DNA from: Nymphaea colorata
Taxonomy: Eukaryota; Streptophyta; Magnoliopsida; Nymphaeales; Nymphaeaceae
Length of the DNA stretch: 64,000 nucleotides
Assembly (NCBI RefSeq): GCF_008831285.2
Contig: NC_045143.1
Coordinates: forward strand, 22,510,302 to 22,574,301
Direction of reading: 5' to 3'
The notes under the pieces are model-generated. The model worked only from the letters and a program-made list of their open reading frames with translations. It was not told where the DNA came from and did not search any database. Each line of letters opens with the position of its first letter. Position 1 is the stretch's first letter. A program made the position numbers and the translations under genes. This document shows positions 32,951 through 46,006 of this stretch, in pieces.

Positions 32951-33505
32951 TCTCATCTTCTCTCCGTCCGTAGCTGCGATACTTCGGGGAGTGGCTTGCC
33001 ACTGGAATTCCCCAGAGGTTCTTGCTGTATTGCCTAGGCTTCCTAGGCCGGTAACTCTCCTTCTCCCCCTTGTAGCTTTCGGGGTTGGGTGTTTGTTATT
33101 TCTTGTAATTTCGGTTTTAGCCGGCGCAAGCCTACGCTTCTTGTGTGGTCCCTCGGAGGCCCCTTAGGCCGAAGACACGACCGCCGGTAGCCAGCCACCT
33201 ATTGGGTTACAGGGCGTGGTTTGTCGCGATAGTCGTGGTTTGTATGTGTTTGTGGTTGTATGCTGAGTGAGTTGTGAGCGTACATCTGTAATTGCTTCCG
33301 GTTGTAAGGCCTTTACCCTTAGTTTTGTAGTAGGTGATACCTCGCGGGTTGGGAAAACTCACTTGTATCTCTGTCCGACCAGGTAGAAGATTGTACTTAA
33401 TCTACTTAGGTTCTGGTTTTCTATTCGGTTCAACTTGGAGATCCTGGCTATTAGGGCTAGTCTTGGCGTAGAAAGGTCTAGGTCAGACTAAGGTCCCTAA
33501 CAATT

Positions 33506-33518
33506 TGGTATCAGAGCC
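33506..33518 (+). other. Element A primer-binding site
   Basis: TGGTATCAGAGCC, complementary to the 3' end of plant initiator tRNA-Met, three bases after the LTR. Confidence 0.9.
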
Positions 33519-33944
33519 CTCCAGGTTGAAGCAGCAGCAGGTTTAGTGTTTTAACAGTCAGGTATCAGAGTTTAGTGGTCAGTTAGTTAAGGGGTTTTTT
33601 GTCAACACAGTTTGTGGTAGGTGTGCTCACGGCCAGGCCTGCTACATAAGTAGCCAGGCGAGGGTAGCATCCACGGGCACTACCGAAGGCGTACTAGGTT
33701 GTCGGTGCGTTGCCGAGGTGCCAGGCGGGCGCGGCAATTCAGGCCTATCACCTAAGGCCCGACCGAGAGCCTGGTAGGGCAGCTGAGGCGCCAGGCGGGC
33801 GCGGTTGCAGACGGGCCAACCCGTCTCCTTTGCCGGTGAGTACACGGGCAGAACAGAAAAAGCGAGTCAGACCAACAGTCGGTCAGTTAGAGTTTAGTGT
33901 CAGTTCGGTTAGCGTCAAGTGAGTGTAGCGCGAAATTGTGTGTG
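33519..33944 (+). other. Element A leader
   Basis: Untranslated leader before gag. It contains two AGGCG-loop hairpins with stems GTGCC/GGCGC (33718-33732) and GCGCC/GGCGC (33788-33802). No gene. Confidence 0.7.
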
Positions 33945-36900
33945 ATGGCGAAGAAAGCTAAGCAAGTCATGGAAGGAACCTCCGGCAGGGAGGAAGATGC
34001 CTCCAGCCGAGGGGAACCACTTGTAGAGGAGTCGGTCGAGGTGCAGACCTTTAACCTCGACCGCATGGCGCTTATGGAGGGAGAAATGGCCAGAATGTGT
34101 AGGGAGCTAAGTAGGTTAAATGAGCTCGATGAAATCAAGTCGATGCTCAGATCGATGTCTACCGGAGTTCAGCCATCTTCTTCGTATGGAGGACCCACAT
34201 TCCCAGGACCGAGTAGTATCCTTAACTACCAAGGACCAACACCTGTACTCGGCCTTGACCCAGGAGTCCTTGGACCCCCTCCATCTTTCCATAACATGCC
34301 TTCTACCACGGGAGCCCCGACTTATCTATCCTACATGAATAATCCAGCACGTGAAAACCGTGCCATGTGGGAGCCTCCCGTGTTCTCCTTTGGGGAACCT
34401 TCCAGACCACCAACCTGCCAGCCATCTTCGTGGCCACACATAGGAACTAGTCAACAAGGAGCCAGGGCCAATACCGAAGCCCCTCCTTTTGTTTTCACTA
34501 GCCTCCCTAACCGGTCTCAACCTGAAACGAGACCTCAAGAGACTCAACCTGAGCCGGTTAGAGAACCCTGTATACCACCTCCCCCACAAAACCTGAATGC
34601 CCGCAACCAAAGAAGAACATGGGCAGATGAAGACGAAGAGTATTGGAGGCAGATTGACAATAGGGGCCAGCAACAAAGACGGCTCCCTACTGTCAAGTTC
34701 GAATTCCCTATATTCGAAGGGAAAGACATAAAACAATGGATCTACAAGGCAGAACAGTATTTTTTGTGCCAGCATGTACCACGGAATGAGTGGATCCTTA
34801 TAGCAGCCATGTATCTCGAGGGTGAGGCCATGAGCTGGTACCTATGGTACCGGCATAATCACCCAAACATTGAATGGGATCAGCTCAAAGCGGATTTACA
34901 AGTACGCTTCGATGAGTCAACTCACATCGACTATGATGTGGAGTTGAAGAATCTACTGCAAACCACCACGGTCCAAGAGTACCAACGGCAATTCAAGCAA
35001 CTATCTAGCATGGTGAATTGGACGCCAAGTGCGTTAGTAGGAGCCTTCATCGGCGGGCTCAAAGAAGAGATAAAGATAGACATGCAAACGTACAGGCATA
35101 CCGAATTGGTGGAATGCTTTAACACAGCCAGGTCTATTGAGGAAAGGAATAGACGAAAGAATGCACTGTACCGACCAAATCGCAATATAATGGCCGGCAC
35201 TACTAGACCTAATCTCGTAAGGGCTTTCCCTAACCGAAGGGAAGAGCCTAGACCAGCACGACGTGAAGAACCTAGGGCCATCAACCAAGAAGCACCTCGA
35301 CCTGCTTTTCGTGAGAGGGTCCCAGTGTCTTATATATCAAGACAGGAACGGGATGAGATGATAAGGAACAATCAGTGTTTCAATTGCAAGGATAAGTGGC
35401 ATAAGGGCCACGTTTGCAAAGAAATGCGGGTTTATGAAGTAGTGGACAGTGACAACGAAGAAGAACCTCAATGCCCGACTAAAGAGCCCGAAGAACTTGA
35501 ACCAGAGCCAACTACGGATCATGGTCTTGAGGAGGGAACTTGTCACTCGATGATGGATACTAACCGACCCAACGCCATGAGGGTCATAGGAAAGATCAAG
35601 GGACAAAAAATGGTTGTGCTCTTAGACTCTGGAGCTACTCATAACTTCATGAGTCTAGAGGCAGCCGAGACCATCAAGCATCCCCTATCCGAGCAGAGTC
35701 CTCTCACAGTAGTAGTTGGAAACGGATCCCGCTTATCTTGCACTCAGTTGTGCAAAGACGTGGAGTTGGTGATGCAGAAATCACCATTTATAGTGGATCT
35801 TTTAGTTTTACCTCTGAAGGGAGTAGACGTCGTCCTAGGGGTGAAATGGCTAGAAACTCTTGGATTGATTTCTTGGGACTTCAAGAGCATGACGATGTCA
35901 TTTGCTAAGGAGGGAGGCGACGCTCCAGTCACCCTCACCGCGGTTAGCACCAATGTGGTGCCCATGGCCGCACTCAAAGCCATTGAAGCTCAACAACCGG
36001 CCTACTGGGTTGTAGCAATGGCAAAAGACGTACCGGTTACAGAGCCGGAAAATGAGCTAGTGCCCGAAGAGGTACAGAGGGCACTAGACGAATACCAAGA
36101 CGTCTTCAGTGAGCCCAAGGGATTACCCCCCAAGCGATCATACGATCACCGCATCACATTGAGTCAGGGGGCAGAAGCAGTAAATGTCAGACCCTACAGA
36201 TACGGCTATCATCAGAAAGCCGAAATTGAATGGCTAGTTAAAGAGATGTTGGGCGATGACATAATCCGTCCAAGCCGTAGCCCGTTTTCTTCACCCGTGC
36301 TATTGGTGAAGAAAAAGGACAACACATGGCGGTTCTGTGTTGATTACAGAGCCCTAAATGAGGCTACGATCAAAGACAGGCATCCTATACCTGTTATTGA
36401 CGAATTGTTGGACGAGCTTACAGGAGCCACCATATTCTCGAAACTAGATCTTCGAGCAGGGTACCATCAAATCCGGATGTTGCAAGAAAACATCGAGAAA
36501 ACGGCTTTTAGAACCCACGATGGTCATTACGAGTTCCTAGTAATGCCATTCGGGTTAACCAATGCACCGGCCACATTTCAAAGGTGCATGAATGACACGT
36601 TTAGAAGCCAGTTGCGTGACTCCGTTTTAGTCTTCTTTGACGACATCTTGATCTATAGCAAGACAATGGAAGATTATGTGGAGCACCTTGCAAAGGTCTT
36701 GACAATACTGCGGGCAAACACACTATACGCCAAACGGTCCAAATGCAGCTTTGGACAGGCATCAATCGGGTACTTGGGACATATCGTGTCTCGAGACGGG
36801 GTTAGGGCAGACCCCGAAAAACTGCAAGCCATGGAAGCATGGCCACTGCCCAAAGACCTCAAAGGCTTACGAGGCTTCCTCGGTCTCACCGGGTATTACC

Positions 36901-39017
36901 GGCGCTTCATACAAGGATACGGGATAATTGCAGCCCCCCTCACACATATGCTCAAGAAAGGAGCCTTTGTGTGGAGCGACAAGGCAAAAGAGGCCTTTGA
37001 ACAACTGAAATCGGCACTTATGTCTGCACCCGTGTTAATGCTGCCAGATTTCAGCAAAGAATTTGTTGTAGAAACCGACGCATGTGACACCGGTATTGGT
37101 GCGATATTGAGTCAAGAGAAGCACCCAATAGCGTACATGTCTAAGGCATTGACCAACCGAGCCAAGCCGTTGTCTACATACGAAAAGGAACTGTTGGCCA
37201 TAGTTCTAGCAGTCGAGAAGTGGAGGCCATACCTCATCGGCCGTCGGTTTACAGTAAGAACAGACCACAATAGCTTGAGGCACATGCTAAAACAGAGGGT
37301 ATCCATGCCAACTCAGCAGAGGTGGTTGGCTAAACTGTTGGGATACGATTTTAGCATAGAATACAAACGTGGTTCAGAGAACAACGCAGCAGATGCGCTC
37401 TCCAGACTGAGTGAACAACTCAACACTCTTTCAGTGCTGGAAACCGACCTATGGGAAAGGATCAAAGAAGATCAAATTAAGGATGAAGGCCTCAAACTCA
37501 TAAGGGCCTCAACCAGTCAAAACCCAGGGTCGATCCCCCACTATTCCATGAAAGGGGGCATTCTTCAGAGAAAAAATAGGGCGGTCATACCTCCAGGATC
37601 AGCCCTTAAGAAAGAACTGCTGCATCATTTTCACTCAACACCATCAGCAGGTCATGAGGGTGTTGCGAAAACCATACAAAGGATCAAGACCCAGTTTTGG
37701 TGGCAAGGCCTGAAATCAGATGTACAAGGCTTCATCAAAGAATGCACCATATGCCAGAGGGAAAAATATGAAACCCTCAAACCGCTAGGCCACCTTAACC
37801 CACTGCCAGTTCCAACGAAGCCATGGGTCGACGTGACCATGGACTTCATTGACGCAATGCCAAAATCCGAAGGCAAGGAAGCGATCATGGTTGTGGTTGA
37901 TCGCCTCACGAAATACAGCCACTTCGCTCCATTGCCTAGGATGTATCAAGGACCCATGGTAGCAACCGTCTACCATGACTACGTCGGGAAGTTGCATGGC
38001 GTTCCCCAAAGCATAGTGTGCGACGGGGATTTGATCTTCCTAAGCACATTTTGGAAAGAATATATGAAGAACATGGGGACTACCTTGCAATACAGCACTG
38101 CTCATCATCCCCAGACGGATGGGCAGACATAGTTTGTGAACAGGTCATTGGAAACCTATCTCCGATGTTTTGCTAGCGAAAGACCCAACACATGGGTCAA
38201 ATACCTCTCGTGGTCCGAATGGTCCTATAATACCAGCTGGCACACATCGACAGGCATCACTCCATATGAGGCACTATATGGATTTCCAAATCCCCTGATT
38301 CCTAGATACGAGGGAGGAACAGCAGTTGAGGATGGAGTGGACTGTGAGTTACGTTCTAGAGAGGAAGTTCTGGCCTCCTTGAAGCAGAATATACTAAAGG
38401 CCCAGAACAGGATGAAACAGACTTATGATAAAGGACGTAAGGATAGGGAGTTCAATGAAGGAGATCACGTCTGGTTAAAGAGGCTACCCATGAAGCAAAA
38501 GTCATTGCTAGGGCAGCCCTACTCGAAGTTATTGCCTAAGTATTATGGGTCGTATCCCATCGTGCACAAGATCGGTAAGGCAGCTTACCGATTGGCTCTT
38601 CCAAAAACGGCTCAAGTACATCCGGTCTTCCATGTTTCGAGGTTCAAACCCCATCATGGACCCAAACCCTCGGTGATAGAGCAAGTACCGAACCAGTTGC
38701 CTACACCATATCGGATTCTATAGCACAGACACGTACAACATCAAGGCAGGGTTAGGCATGAGGTCTTGGTGGAATGGGAAGGTCCAGACAGCGGTACCTC
38801 GTGGGAGGAGTATGATAGAATCTCCCATCGATTTCCCAGAGCAGGAGCTTGGGGTCAAACTCCATCTAAGGAGGGAGGATCTGTTACGAACCTTCCTACA
38901 AGGAGAGCTAGTGCCTCGGCCAGTAGGGCCGAGAGCAGTCGAGCAGCAGAAGTCCGAGCAATAACGCACTTAGGCGCTGGGTCAGATGCGCCTAAGGAGG
39001 TATCGACAATAACATAA
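33945..39017 (+). pseudogene. Element A gag-pol polyprotein with two in-frame TAG codons
   Basis: One frame from the ATG at 33945 ([11 protein letters not shown]). Gag domain about residues 256-375; CCHC zinc knuckle [14 protein letters not shown] near 478; aspartic protease [10 protein letters not shown] near 558; reverse transcriptase with [10 protein letters not shown] and the FFDD catalytic box near 898; RNase H starting [10 protein letters not shown] near 1042; integrase HHCC zinc finger near 1225-1275 and core with [10 protein letters not shown] and CDGD. TAG at 38130-38132 falls where the third catalytic residue (Glu of the GQTE motif in the DDE triad) belongs. The integrase C-terminus (FNEGDHVWLKRLP, HPVFHVSRFKPHHG) follows, then a second TAG at 38721-38723, the chromodomain LVEWEGPDSGTSWEEYD, and a tail running through the polypurine tract into the LTR to TAA at 39015-39017. 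Both stops are absent from related elements, so this copy cannot make active integrase. Confidence 0.93.
38868..38881 (+). other. Element A polypurine tract
   Basis: AAGGAGGGAGGATC directly before the 3' LTR. Confidence 0.85.
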
Positions 39018-42000
39018 GGTGCTATTGAGGGCGGAGTGGGCGGAGCACCAAGGGCTAGACACGGAAGTCAGAGGTCAGTGCGTCAGGGCTAAGAGGACTG
39101 AAATCCGACCTTAGATCTTTAGGCCAAGAGTCTAGTCCGAATCCAGGTCACGACTGAACCTAGGACCGAACTTAGGTAGGTTAAGCGGGCCAAGCCTAGA
39201 GGCACGGCCAAGTATTTAGCGCGTTTGCTTTGAATAACTCACGGGATTACAAGTCTCGCATTTGTTTACCGCTTTGGATTAGGAGTCGTGGACGGGTCGA
39301 GTAGCTAGGACCCGCTCCACAAAAGTCAAGTATAAAAGGTTTAGGCGCAATGTATTTTCTATGCTTTTGAAGATCAATGAAACAGAAAAATTGAGTTTTC
39401 GAGCATGACACTCTCTCTCGCTCCCTATCGTCTCTCTCTCTCTCACACTTGCTCTTGTACGTGCTTCGTCTTCTTCCTCATCTCGCAAACTTCTTGGCGT
39501 CGGTTGAGAAGTTCGTCTTCTCCGTGGTGATCAACGGGTCATCAACCAAAAGCTCGTGGTGCGCTGCTCTCTTCCTCGTCTCGTTCTTCAGCTCTTCCCC
39601 GATTTCGCGCCCCACATTCTCAAAGGTAGGAGTCCCGATCGCTCCCTTGGTTGTTCGGTTCTTCTTCCCCGCAAGCTCTCCAAGAGCAACGATCGCGCAG
39701 CAAGGTGCAGCCTACCCAAAACAGACGATAGACTTGAGGCCGGTGTGATACTCGATTCTCTCAATCACGTTGTGAAGAAAGTTGTTGGCGTCGGCTCAAG
39801 CCCACAAAGAAAAGCGACTTTCGGATTCCTAGCCGTGAAAAGGCAAGTACCTTATCCCGTGGTTTAGTTTTTGGGTTAGATTCGTAGAAGATTAGTCTTT
39901 GTTTCCAGCCTACGGTCTGGGTAAATCCCTCGGCAATACCGAGAGATTTGTCTAAGGTTACCGGCTGGAAATCCCTATTCTCTTCTTCGGTCTCCCCTCT
40001 TGCTTGGCCAAACGAGGATAGGGCTTGTCCACGAGTTGGGCGTCCATTTTCGTATCAAGAAAGGGAGATCAATCCATAGACAAGTTCTCGGATTGATCCT
40101 CTTGAGCTGTCGGTCCAGCCAATTCCCACAACGTCCGTAGCTCTCCCCAGGTGGTTTTGGTTCAAAATCCATAACCAGAAGTCATCCGTGGCCTAGAGCT
40201 CTCTTGGTGTTTCCCGAGTGCTAAGTGGCTGCGAGTAGGGTGAATTCAAGGTCGGAATCTCCAATTTTCGTCGTCGGTATTCTTCCCTCTGTTCAGCCAA
40301 GCCACCGGATCTGTATTCCGTGTTTACCCCTGCCTTAGGTTAATATTATTAATTGTATTAATCCTATCGCATAGGGTAAATCGGTCTTAGTCCTCATCGG
40401 CGTTAAGGGCAAGTCCCTTAGCCGCCGGCTCTTCAATCCCCTTGCCTTAGCCGAATACTCCATAGCGACTAGGGCAGGGCGCGTCTTCTCTTCCTCGCAT
40501 CTCAACCATCGGATTGGCCACGTGTCACGCATCTAGCTCGTTAGCCAGATCACGTGAAGCCCCTGCCAAAACCGTCAATCTCCCTAATGGGCGCGCCAAC
40601 GTCCAATTTGGTAACCGCTGCCCGTTAGCCTCCTCACCCCCTCACCGTGTCATCATTCTCCCACGCGCTTTCCTGTTCGGGCGTTACTCCATTAATTGCA
40701 AGTCGCCCGTGGGGAAGCCGCTTCCACCTCACCCGACCGTTTTGGTAAGGTCTGTCCTCGGCGCGTCCCAGCTGCCATAGCGGGATCAGCTCGCCGCGTG
40801 GACTACCTTCCATAATCGTCGTCAGCCACCATCTCAAGCGCTGTCCTTAGTGCCAGCCCTCTTGCCTTTCCCGTAACGCGCAACCTCATAATTGCGGCGT
40901 TACGTTGCTTACCTAATCGGGCGCATTCATCACGCGCCTTAACCTCACCTCCCTCTTTCCTTTGCGGCAACGCGTCTCCCCTCGTCACCGGCGTTACTCG
41001 CTTGTCCACCCGCGTCCTTACCTTCCAAACGGCTGCAAGGGCCACGTCACGGCTAATTAGTGCCGTTGATCCCCTTCGACCGTTACTTGCCTTATCCGTA
41101 ACCCTTCTGTCCAGTCGAATCCTAGGTAACGGCTAGCGCAATTACCCTTGCCATCGCTACCCATAACCTCCCTTCCTTAACCGTCGGACATTTGACTCTC
41201 CAAGGTCAACTCCAACTATCTCGTCCAACCGAGTCAACGGTCTTGACCTACTTCGGACCGAACCTAGTCGACCTAACCCAGTCAACCTAGCCCAGTCAAC
41301 CCTAACCCAAGGACCGGTGTGTTTGACCAAAGTGCACCCTCGGTCCAGGTCGGTTAACCTCACTTCAATCCGAGTCGCGAGTCGACCCTTAGCCTCACTT
41401 GAGTCCCAGTCCAGTCCTGTAGAGTCAATCCTTAACCTCACTTGAGTCCGGGTCAGTCTGTCGTAGTCGCGTCCTTCAGTGTTGTCGTGCATCGTCCGAG
41501 TCCAGCGGCCAAGCGGGCCGCCCATCGCCAACCTTCATCGCCAACGCTCGGCCAGGCGGACCAAGCAACGCAGCGTCTTGCCTCGCGGTGTCGTCCGAGA
41601 CCGCGATCGCACTCCCTCTCGGCGTTTCCTTGCCAACAGCGGCCGTCCCCTTGCTCGACGGTACTCCTCTCCGCAGTGCCTCCTTAGCGCTTTCACGAGG
41701 CCGGCATCTTCTGCTATCTTCGGCATAGCTCGGCCAGGCGGGCCGAGTCTTCTGGTGTTCTCTCTCGGCCAGGAGGGCCGAGACCATCTTCCGCTTCCGC
41801 TATTGTCTTCAGTCCTTGGCCAGGCGGGCCGAGCGTCCTCATCATCTCCTCACCTTCTTCCGAGCGGTCAGGTGGACCGTGCCTTCTCATCTTCTCTCCG
41901 TCCGTAGCTGCGACACTTCGGGGAGTGGCTTGCCACTGGAATTCCCCCGAGGTTCTTGCTGTATTGCCTAGTCTCCCTAGGCCGGTAACTCTCCTCCCCC

Positions 42001-42438
42001 TTGTAGCTTTCGGGGTTGGGTGTTTGTTATTTCTTGTAATTTCTGTTTTAGCCGGCGCAAGCCTACGCTTCTTGTGCGGTCCCCCGGAGGCCCCTTAGGC
42101 CTAAGACACGACCGCCGGTAGCCAGCCACCTATTGGGTTACAGGGCGTGGTTTGTCGCGATAGTCGTGGTTTGTATGTGTTTGTGGTTGTATGCTGAGTG
42201 AGTTGTGAGCGTACTTCTGTAATCGCATCCGGTTGTAAGGCCTTTACCCTTGGTTTTGTAGTAGGTGATACCTCGCGGGTTGGGAAAACTCACTTGTATC
42301 TCTGTCCGACGGGTTTTGCGCGGGTAGAAGATTGTGCTTAATCTACTTAGGTTCTGGTTTTCTATTCGGTTCAACTTGGAGATCCTGGCTATTAGGGCTA
42401 GTCTTGGCGTAGAAAGGTCTAGGTCGGACTAAGGTCTC
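38882..42438 (+). repeat. Element A 3' LTR, main part
   Basis: Starts TGTTACGAACC. Its final bases TAACA are displaced to 46012-46016 by solo LTR B. TATA box at 39331-39337. It differs from the 5' LTR at about 11 of 560 sampled bases. Confidence 0.9.
41505..41881. repeat. AGGCG-loop hairpin array in element A 3' LTR
   Basis: Same set as in the 5' LTR with a few stem changes, for example CTTGGCC/GGCCGAG near 41815, a pairing-tolerant G-T change, and CTCGGCC/GGCCGAG retained near 41730. Confidence 0.65.
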
Positions 42439-45400
42439 TGTTACAGACCAGTTTCCAGGTCCCGACCATGTAGAGGTAGAGCAGGCCGAACCCAGTAGGC
42501 GGAAGAGGAAAGCGTCAGAGCTATGGGCTCGTTCTCTACAGCATATGGAAGTCAGTCCCAAGGAGGAAGATTCTGCACGAACATCAGTTGCAGTGGGAGG
42601 AGCGGGAGGCGCAGCTGGGTCAGAAACGGTGTTTGAACTGGGTAAGTCTCAGGGTGTCTGTGATTCTAGTGTTGGTCTCACCGAGCTAGTGGAGTCTAAC
42701 CCAAGTGAGTCTGGTTTACAAGTCCCTTGAGGCTAGCCAAAGACCAAGGTCTTAGGCAAATGGCTCGGTCAAACCTGACCGGGCCCTTGCGTCTAGTCAA
42801 CCGAAGTGAGGGCGGGTTCCCTCACGAGGTCCCCACCCTGGGCTCGAACGGCTCAGGGGTTAGAACCTTTTATTTATGCGTTGGGCACTAGGCCCGAGTT
42901 TGCTTTTAAGTAATTTTACTTAGTGAGTAGGTTGTTTACAGTGGGTTTTGAATTAAGGACCTAGCCTAGCGGGTTTGTGCTTGGCGCATTTGTAATTGGG
43001 TTTTGGGTAGAGATCTAATCCGGATTGTGGATGGATCATTTAGGATATGTATATATTGTTTTGGATCTAGTAGTTTGTACCAAAAAATTGAACTAAGGAA
43101 ATCATTTGCAAGTTTGCAATCTCTCTCCTCCGCGTGAGGCTTGTCTCTCTCTCCCTCGATCTAGAGGCGAGTTCTTCATCTTCTAAGTCAATCAGCGACT
43201 TCTCATTGCGTGAACGTGCGGTGCCTCTCGTCCCCTCGCGTCCCCTCGGCCTGTGACGCTTCTTCCTCCATTGGTGGCTTCGGGCATCCGAGATATTCTG
43301 GTGGATAACTCAAGCATTGACGGCTTGCGGCAGATTTCCTCCAACCGGCGGCAATCCCTCCCTCGTCCACGACTTCTTCCCCATTCGAACTGCAAAACAG
43401 CAAGGTTGGTGCCTTCTTCTCGACCACGGTGAAATAGAGAGGCCGACATTGTCTAGGGAAGGTTGAATCTGCTTTAGGATTCAACACCGACGGATAAAAA
43501 GGTTGGTTTACCGAATATAAGTGCTTCTTCGCATTTTGTGTGAGGTTGATCTACGGGAAGGGTTTGCGGCTTCTTAGTTCTGTCCTTGGCATACCCAAGG
43601 TTAGAGCCAAGATCACGGCAAAGTTCCCTTGTAGAATTTCCTCTCACGTGGCGGATTAGTTCTGGTTTCGCTAGACTCAATCTAGTCATTATCGTGTGAG
43701 TTTTAACGGTGGTAAGAGCCGACCTCAAGCTTGAAGGCTTCGGATTCTTCCCCAAGTCTCTCGGTCCAGCCAGTTAAATCTTAAGTTTGGTTAAGATCTG
43801 GCCGTGAGAATTATGCAAAAGATAGCCTACTGAAATCGCCTCTTCAAGAGCTTTAAGATAGTTAATTCCGGGCGAGATCGGCCAGCTGCATTGCGAGTTT
43901 GGTTCCCTGCCGGTAAGCGGTTGTTCTCCGGCGTGATCTGCAACTTCTGGCATCCTCCAAGGTTTTCGAGCCTTAGGACAGTCCTGCCCTCGTGCGTGTT
44001 GAAGCTCACGTGAAGTTGGAAGGGGCGATTTGGTCTTCGGCGAGAGATCACTCAAACCAGGCCGGTTTTCCCTTTCGGTGCGAGCTCACTTGAAGGTCGA
44101 CTCGGACCAGGTATGTCCAATCCTCACCGTCGCTTTGTCCTCGTGTCAACCATCCCACCGTCCTTCCCAGCTTGAGCCCCAGCTGGCCCCACGTGTCCCC
44201 CATCCAAAACCAGTTAAAAGCCACGTCCCCTTAACTTTAGGACCCTTGACGCCACCTCGCCCTCTTTCTCCGTTTTTACTTAGTCTTCTCCTACTCGCAA
44301 GTAACATCAGCCTCTCATCTGGCCACATGGCAGCATCTTCTAGCCCACGAACAGGTCACCCTCCAGCTCGCCCAGCTCCTTTTCCACTTGTCCCTCACAG
44401 CTCGCCACCTCACCCACATGAGCCCCTCCTTTACGCACCACTCCCCTCTCTCGCGGCTTCCTTTTCCTATTTTCTAGCGCATGTCCCCTGAGGACTCGCT
44501 CTTGGTCTCGTCCATCTCTCCACTACCTTAACCGCATCCTTTCTTGACCCTTGATCTTGTGACGTGTCAACATCTCCTCGCTTGAGAGACCCACTCGAGC
44601 CACCTAGTCTTTTAGCTCTTAGGTAGCCCACTTGGCCCGAGCCTAGTCATAAGTCAACTTGACTTAGTTTAATAGCTCGGCTAAGGTCCACTAGTCAAAC
44701 CCTAACCTAGTTAGACCTTGACCGAACCCATCTCACCTAGTCAACTCTCACTTAGTTTGACTTAAGCCCACTCGACTTAACTCACCCGAGCTCAACTCTT
44801 AGTCAAACCTGAGCCCCCTCGATTGCCTAAGTTTCCCCGACCGAGCCCACTCTTAACCTCACCATCTATCGTTCAGCCCTTCGGCCAGACCCACCTACTA
44901 GATAGGTTAACCTCCCTTCCGAACCTAAGCCCTCTTGACTCTCGACCTACCCCAGCCCGACCCATCTCAACCCGACTGGCCTACCCTTAGAGCCCCGCCA
45001 GTCCAACCCTACCCAGCCGTAGCTAGGGACCAGGATCAGCCGGCGACGTTAGCGTTTCGCTAGCGGCCCTCGGCCAGCACCTCGGCCGCGCTCCCTCCGC
45101 CATCGGATTCCAGCCGACGCACGTGGCCGAGCCACTCGGAGAATAGGCAGGTCGGCACTGCCGCTCTCGGCTTTCGCCCCCCTCGTCTTGTCCGCGGCTT
45201 CTCGTCCAGCCTAGCGGCGACAGGTGATCGCCCTCTCTTCTCGGCTTCCGGCAGCAGGTGGCTGCCCTGGTCGGCAGTCCGCAAGCGGCAATCAGGCAGC
45301 GCCCTCGGCGACATCCCGTCACTGTGCCCTCGGCGCCAAGGCGACAGCAGGTCGTCCTTCTTTCTGCCGCTCGTCCGCAGGTCCGCGCCCGACATCAGAA

Positions 45401-46006
45401 CGTCTCCCTCTCGTCTGCTCGACCTGCAGGCCGCATCCGACAGCAGGCGGCTGCTTCCGGCCAGCGCTCTGTCATCCCGTCCGACAGCAGGAGGCTGTCC
45501 AGGCCGTGCGCTTCACGTAGATCCGGGGAGGGTGAATTTGCTTTCTGTTTTAGGAATTCCATTTAGTTTGCTTTCGTTATTGTTTTAGCCCAAGGCTTCG
45601 GCCTAGCTCCTCGCTGTGGTACCTCGAGGGCCATCTTGCCCGAGGCACGATCACAAGGAGCCGACCGTCCCATTTGCTTATTGTTGGGCGTGGTTTGCTC
45701 GCTATTCGTGGTGTGTATGGTTGTGTGCTTTGCTTGTGAGTGAGATAAGTGAATTCTTGTATCGCTCGCGTTTGTACAGCCGTGACCCATTGTAGATTGC
45801 TTTGTAGTAGGTCTGCCCGTAGTTAGGAATTGGGAACAAGGGTTTTCCGCACCTGTAATTCTTGTCCTAAGGGTTTTTTGCACCGGGGTTTGTCCGGCCG
45901 CGTAGAAGTGTTTGTATTAATTTGTCTTAGGAAGCACTCAAGTGACCTGGGAAGATAGGTCGCTCTTGGTTAGGATTCTCTAGCCCTAACAGGAGTGGAC
46001 ATAACA
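42439..46006 (+). mobile_element. Solo LTR B, inserted five bases from the end of element A
   Basis: 3568 bases starting TGTTACAGACC and ending GGACATAACA, flanked by GTCTC at 42434-42438 and 46007-46011. Removing it with one GTCTC restores the A LTR end GGTCTCTAACA, compare GGTCCCTAACA in the 5' LTR. No internal sequence remains, so it arose by recombination between two LTRs of one element. A TATA-like ATGTATATATTG lies near 43047. Related to LTR H. Confidence 0.85.
42440..42730 (+). other. LTR-embedded coding extension in LTR B
   Basis: Open from LTR base 2 for 96 codons. Contains EQAEPSRRKRK near residue 19 and SVAVGGAGGAAGSE near residue 51, the same two motifs in the same order as in H, I, C and F. 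Confidence 0.5.

Larger units (their letters stand above)
29959..33502 (+). repeat. Element A 5' LTR
   Basis: 3544 bases, starts TGTTATGAACC and ends CCCTAACA. TATA box at 30393-30399, CT-rich start region at about 30470-30515, hairpin cluster at 32571-32950. It lacks about 15 bases near 29990 (a CTCGGCC hairpin) that the 3' LTR and the copy at 61248 keep. Confidence 0.9.

Noticed and set aside
32508-33037. Overlapping ORFs on both strands in the A LTR (also 41442-41907)
   Set aside because: High GC and the repeated hairpin words remove stops in several frames; all three LTR copies show them and no protein features are seen.
45023-45566. Overlapping Arg/Pro-rich ORFs in solo LTR B
   Set aside because: GC-rich LTR sequence open in several frames; no homology or start context.
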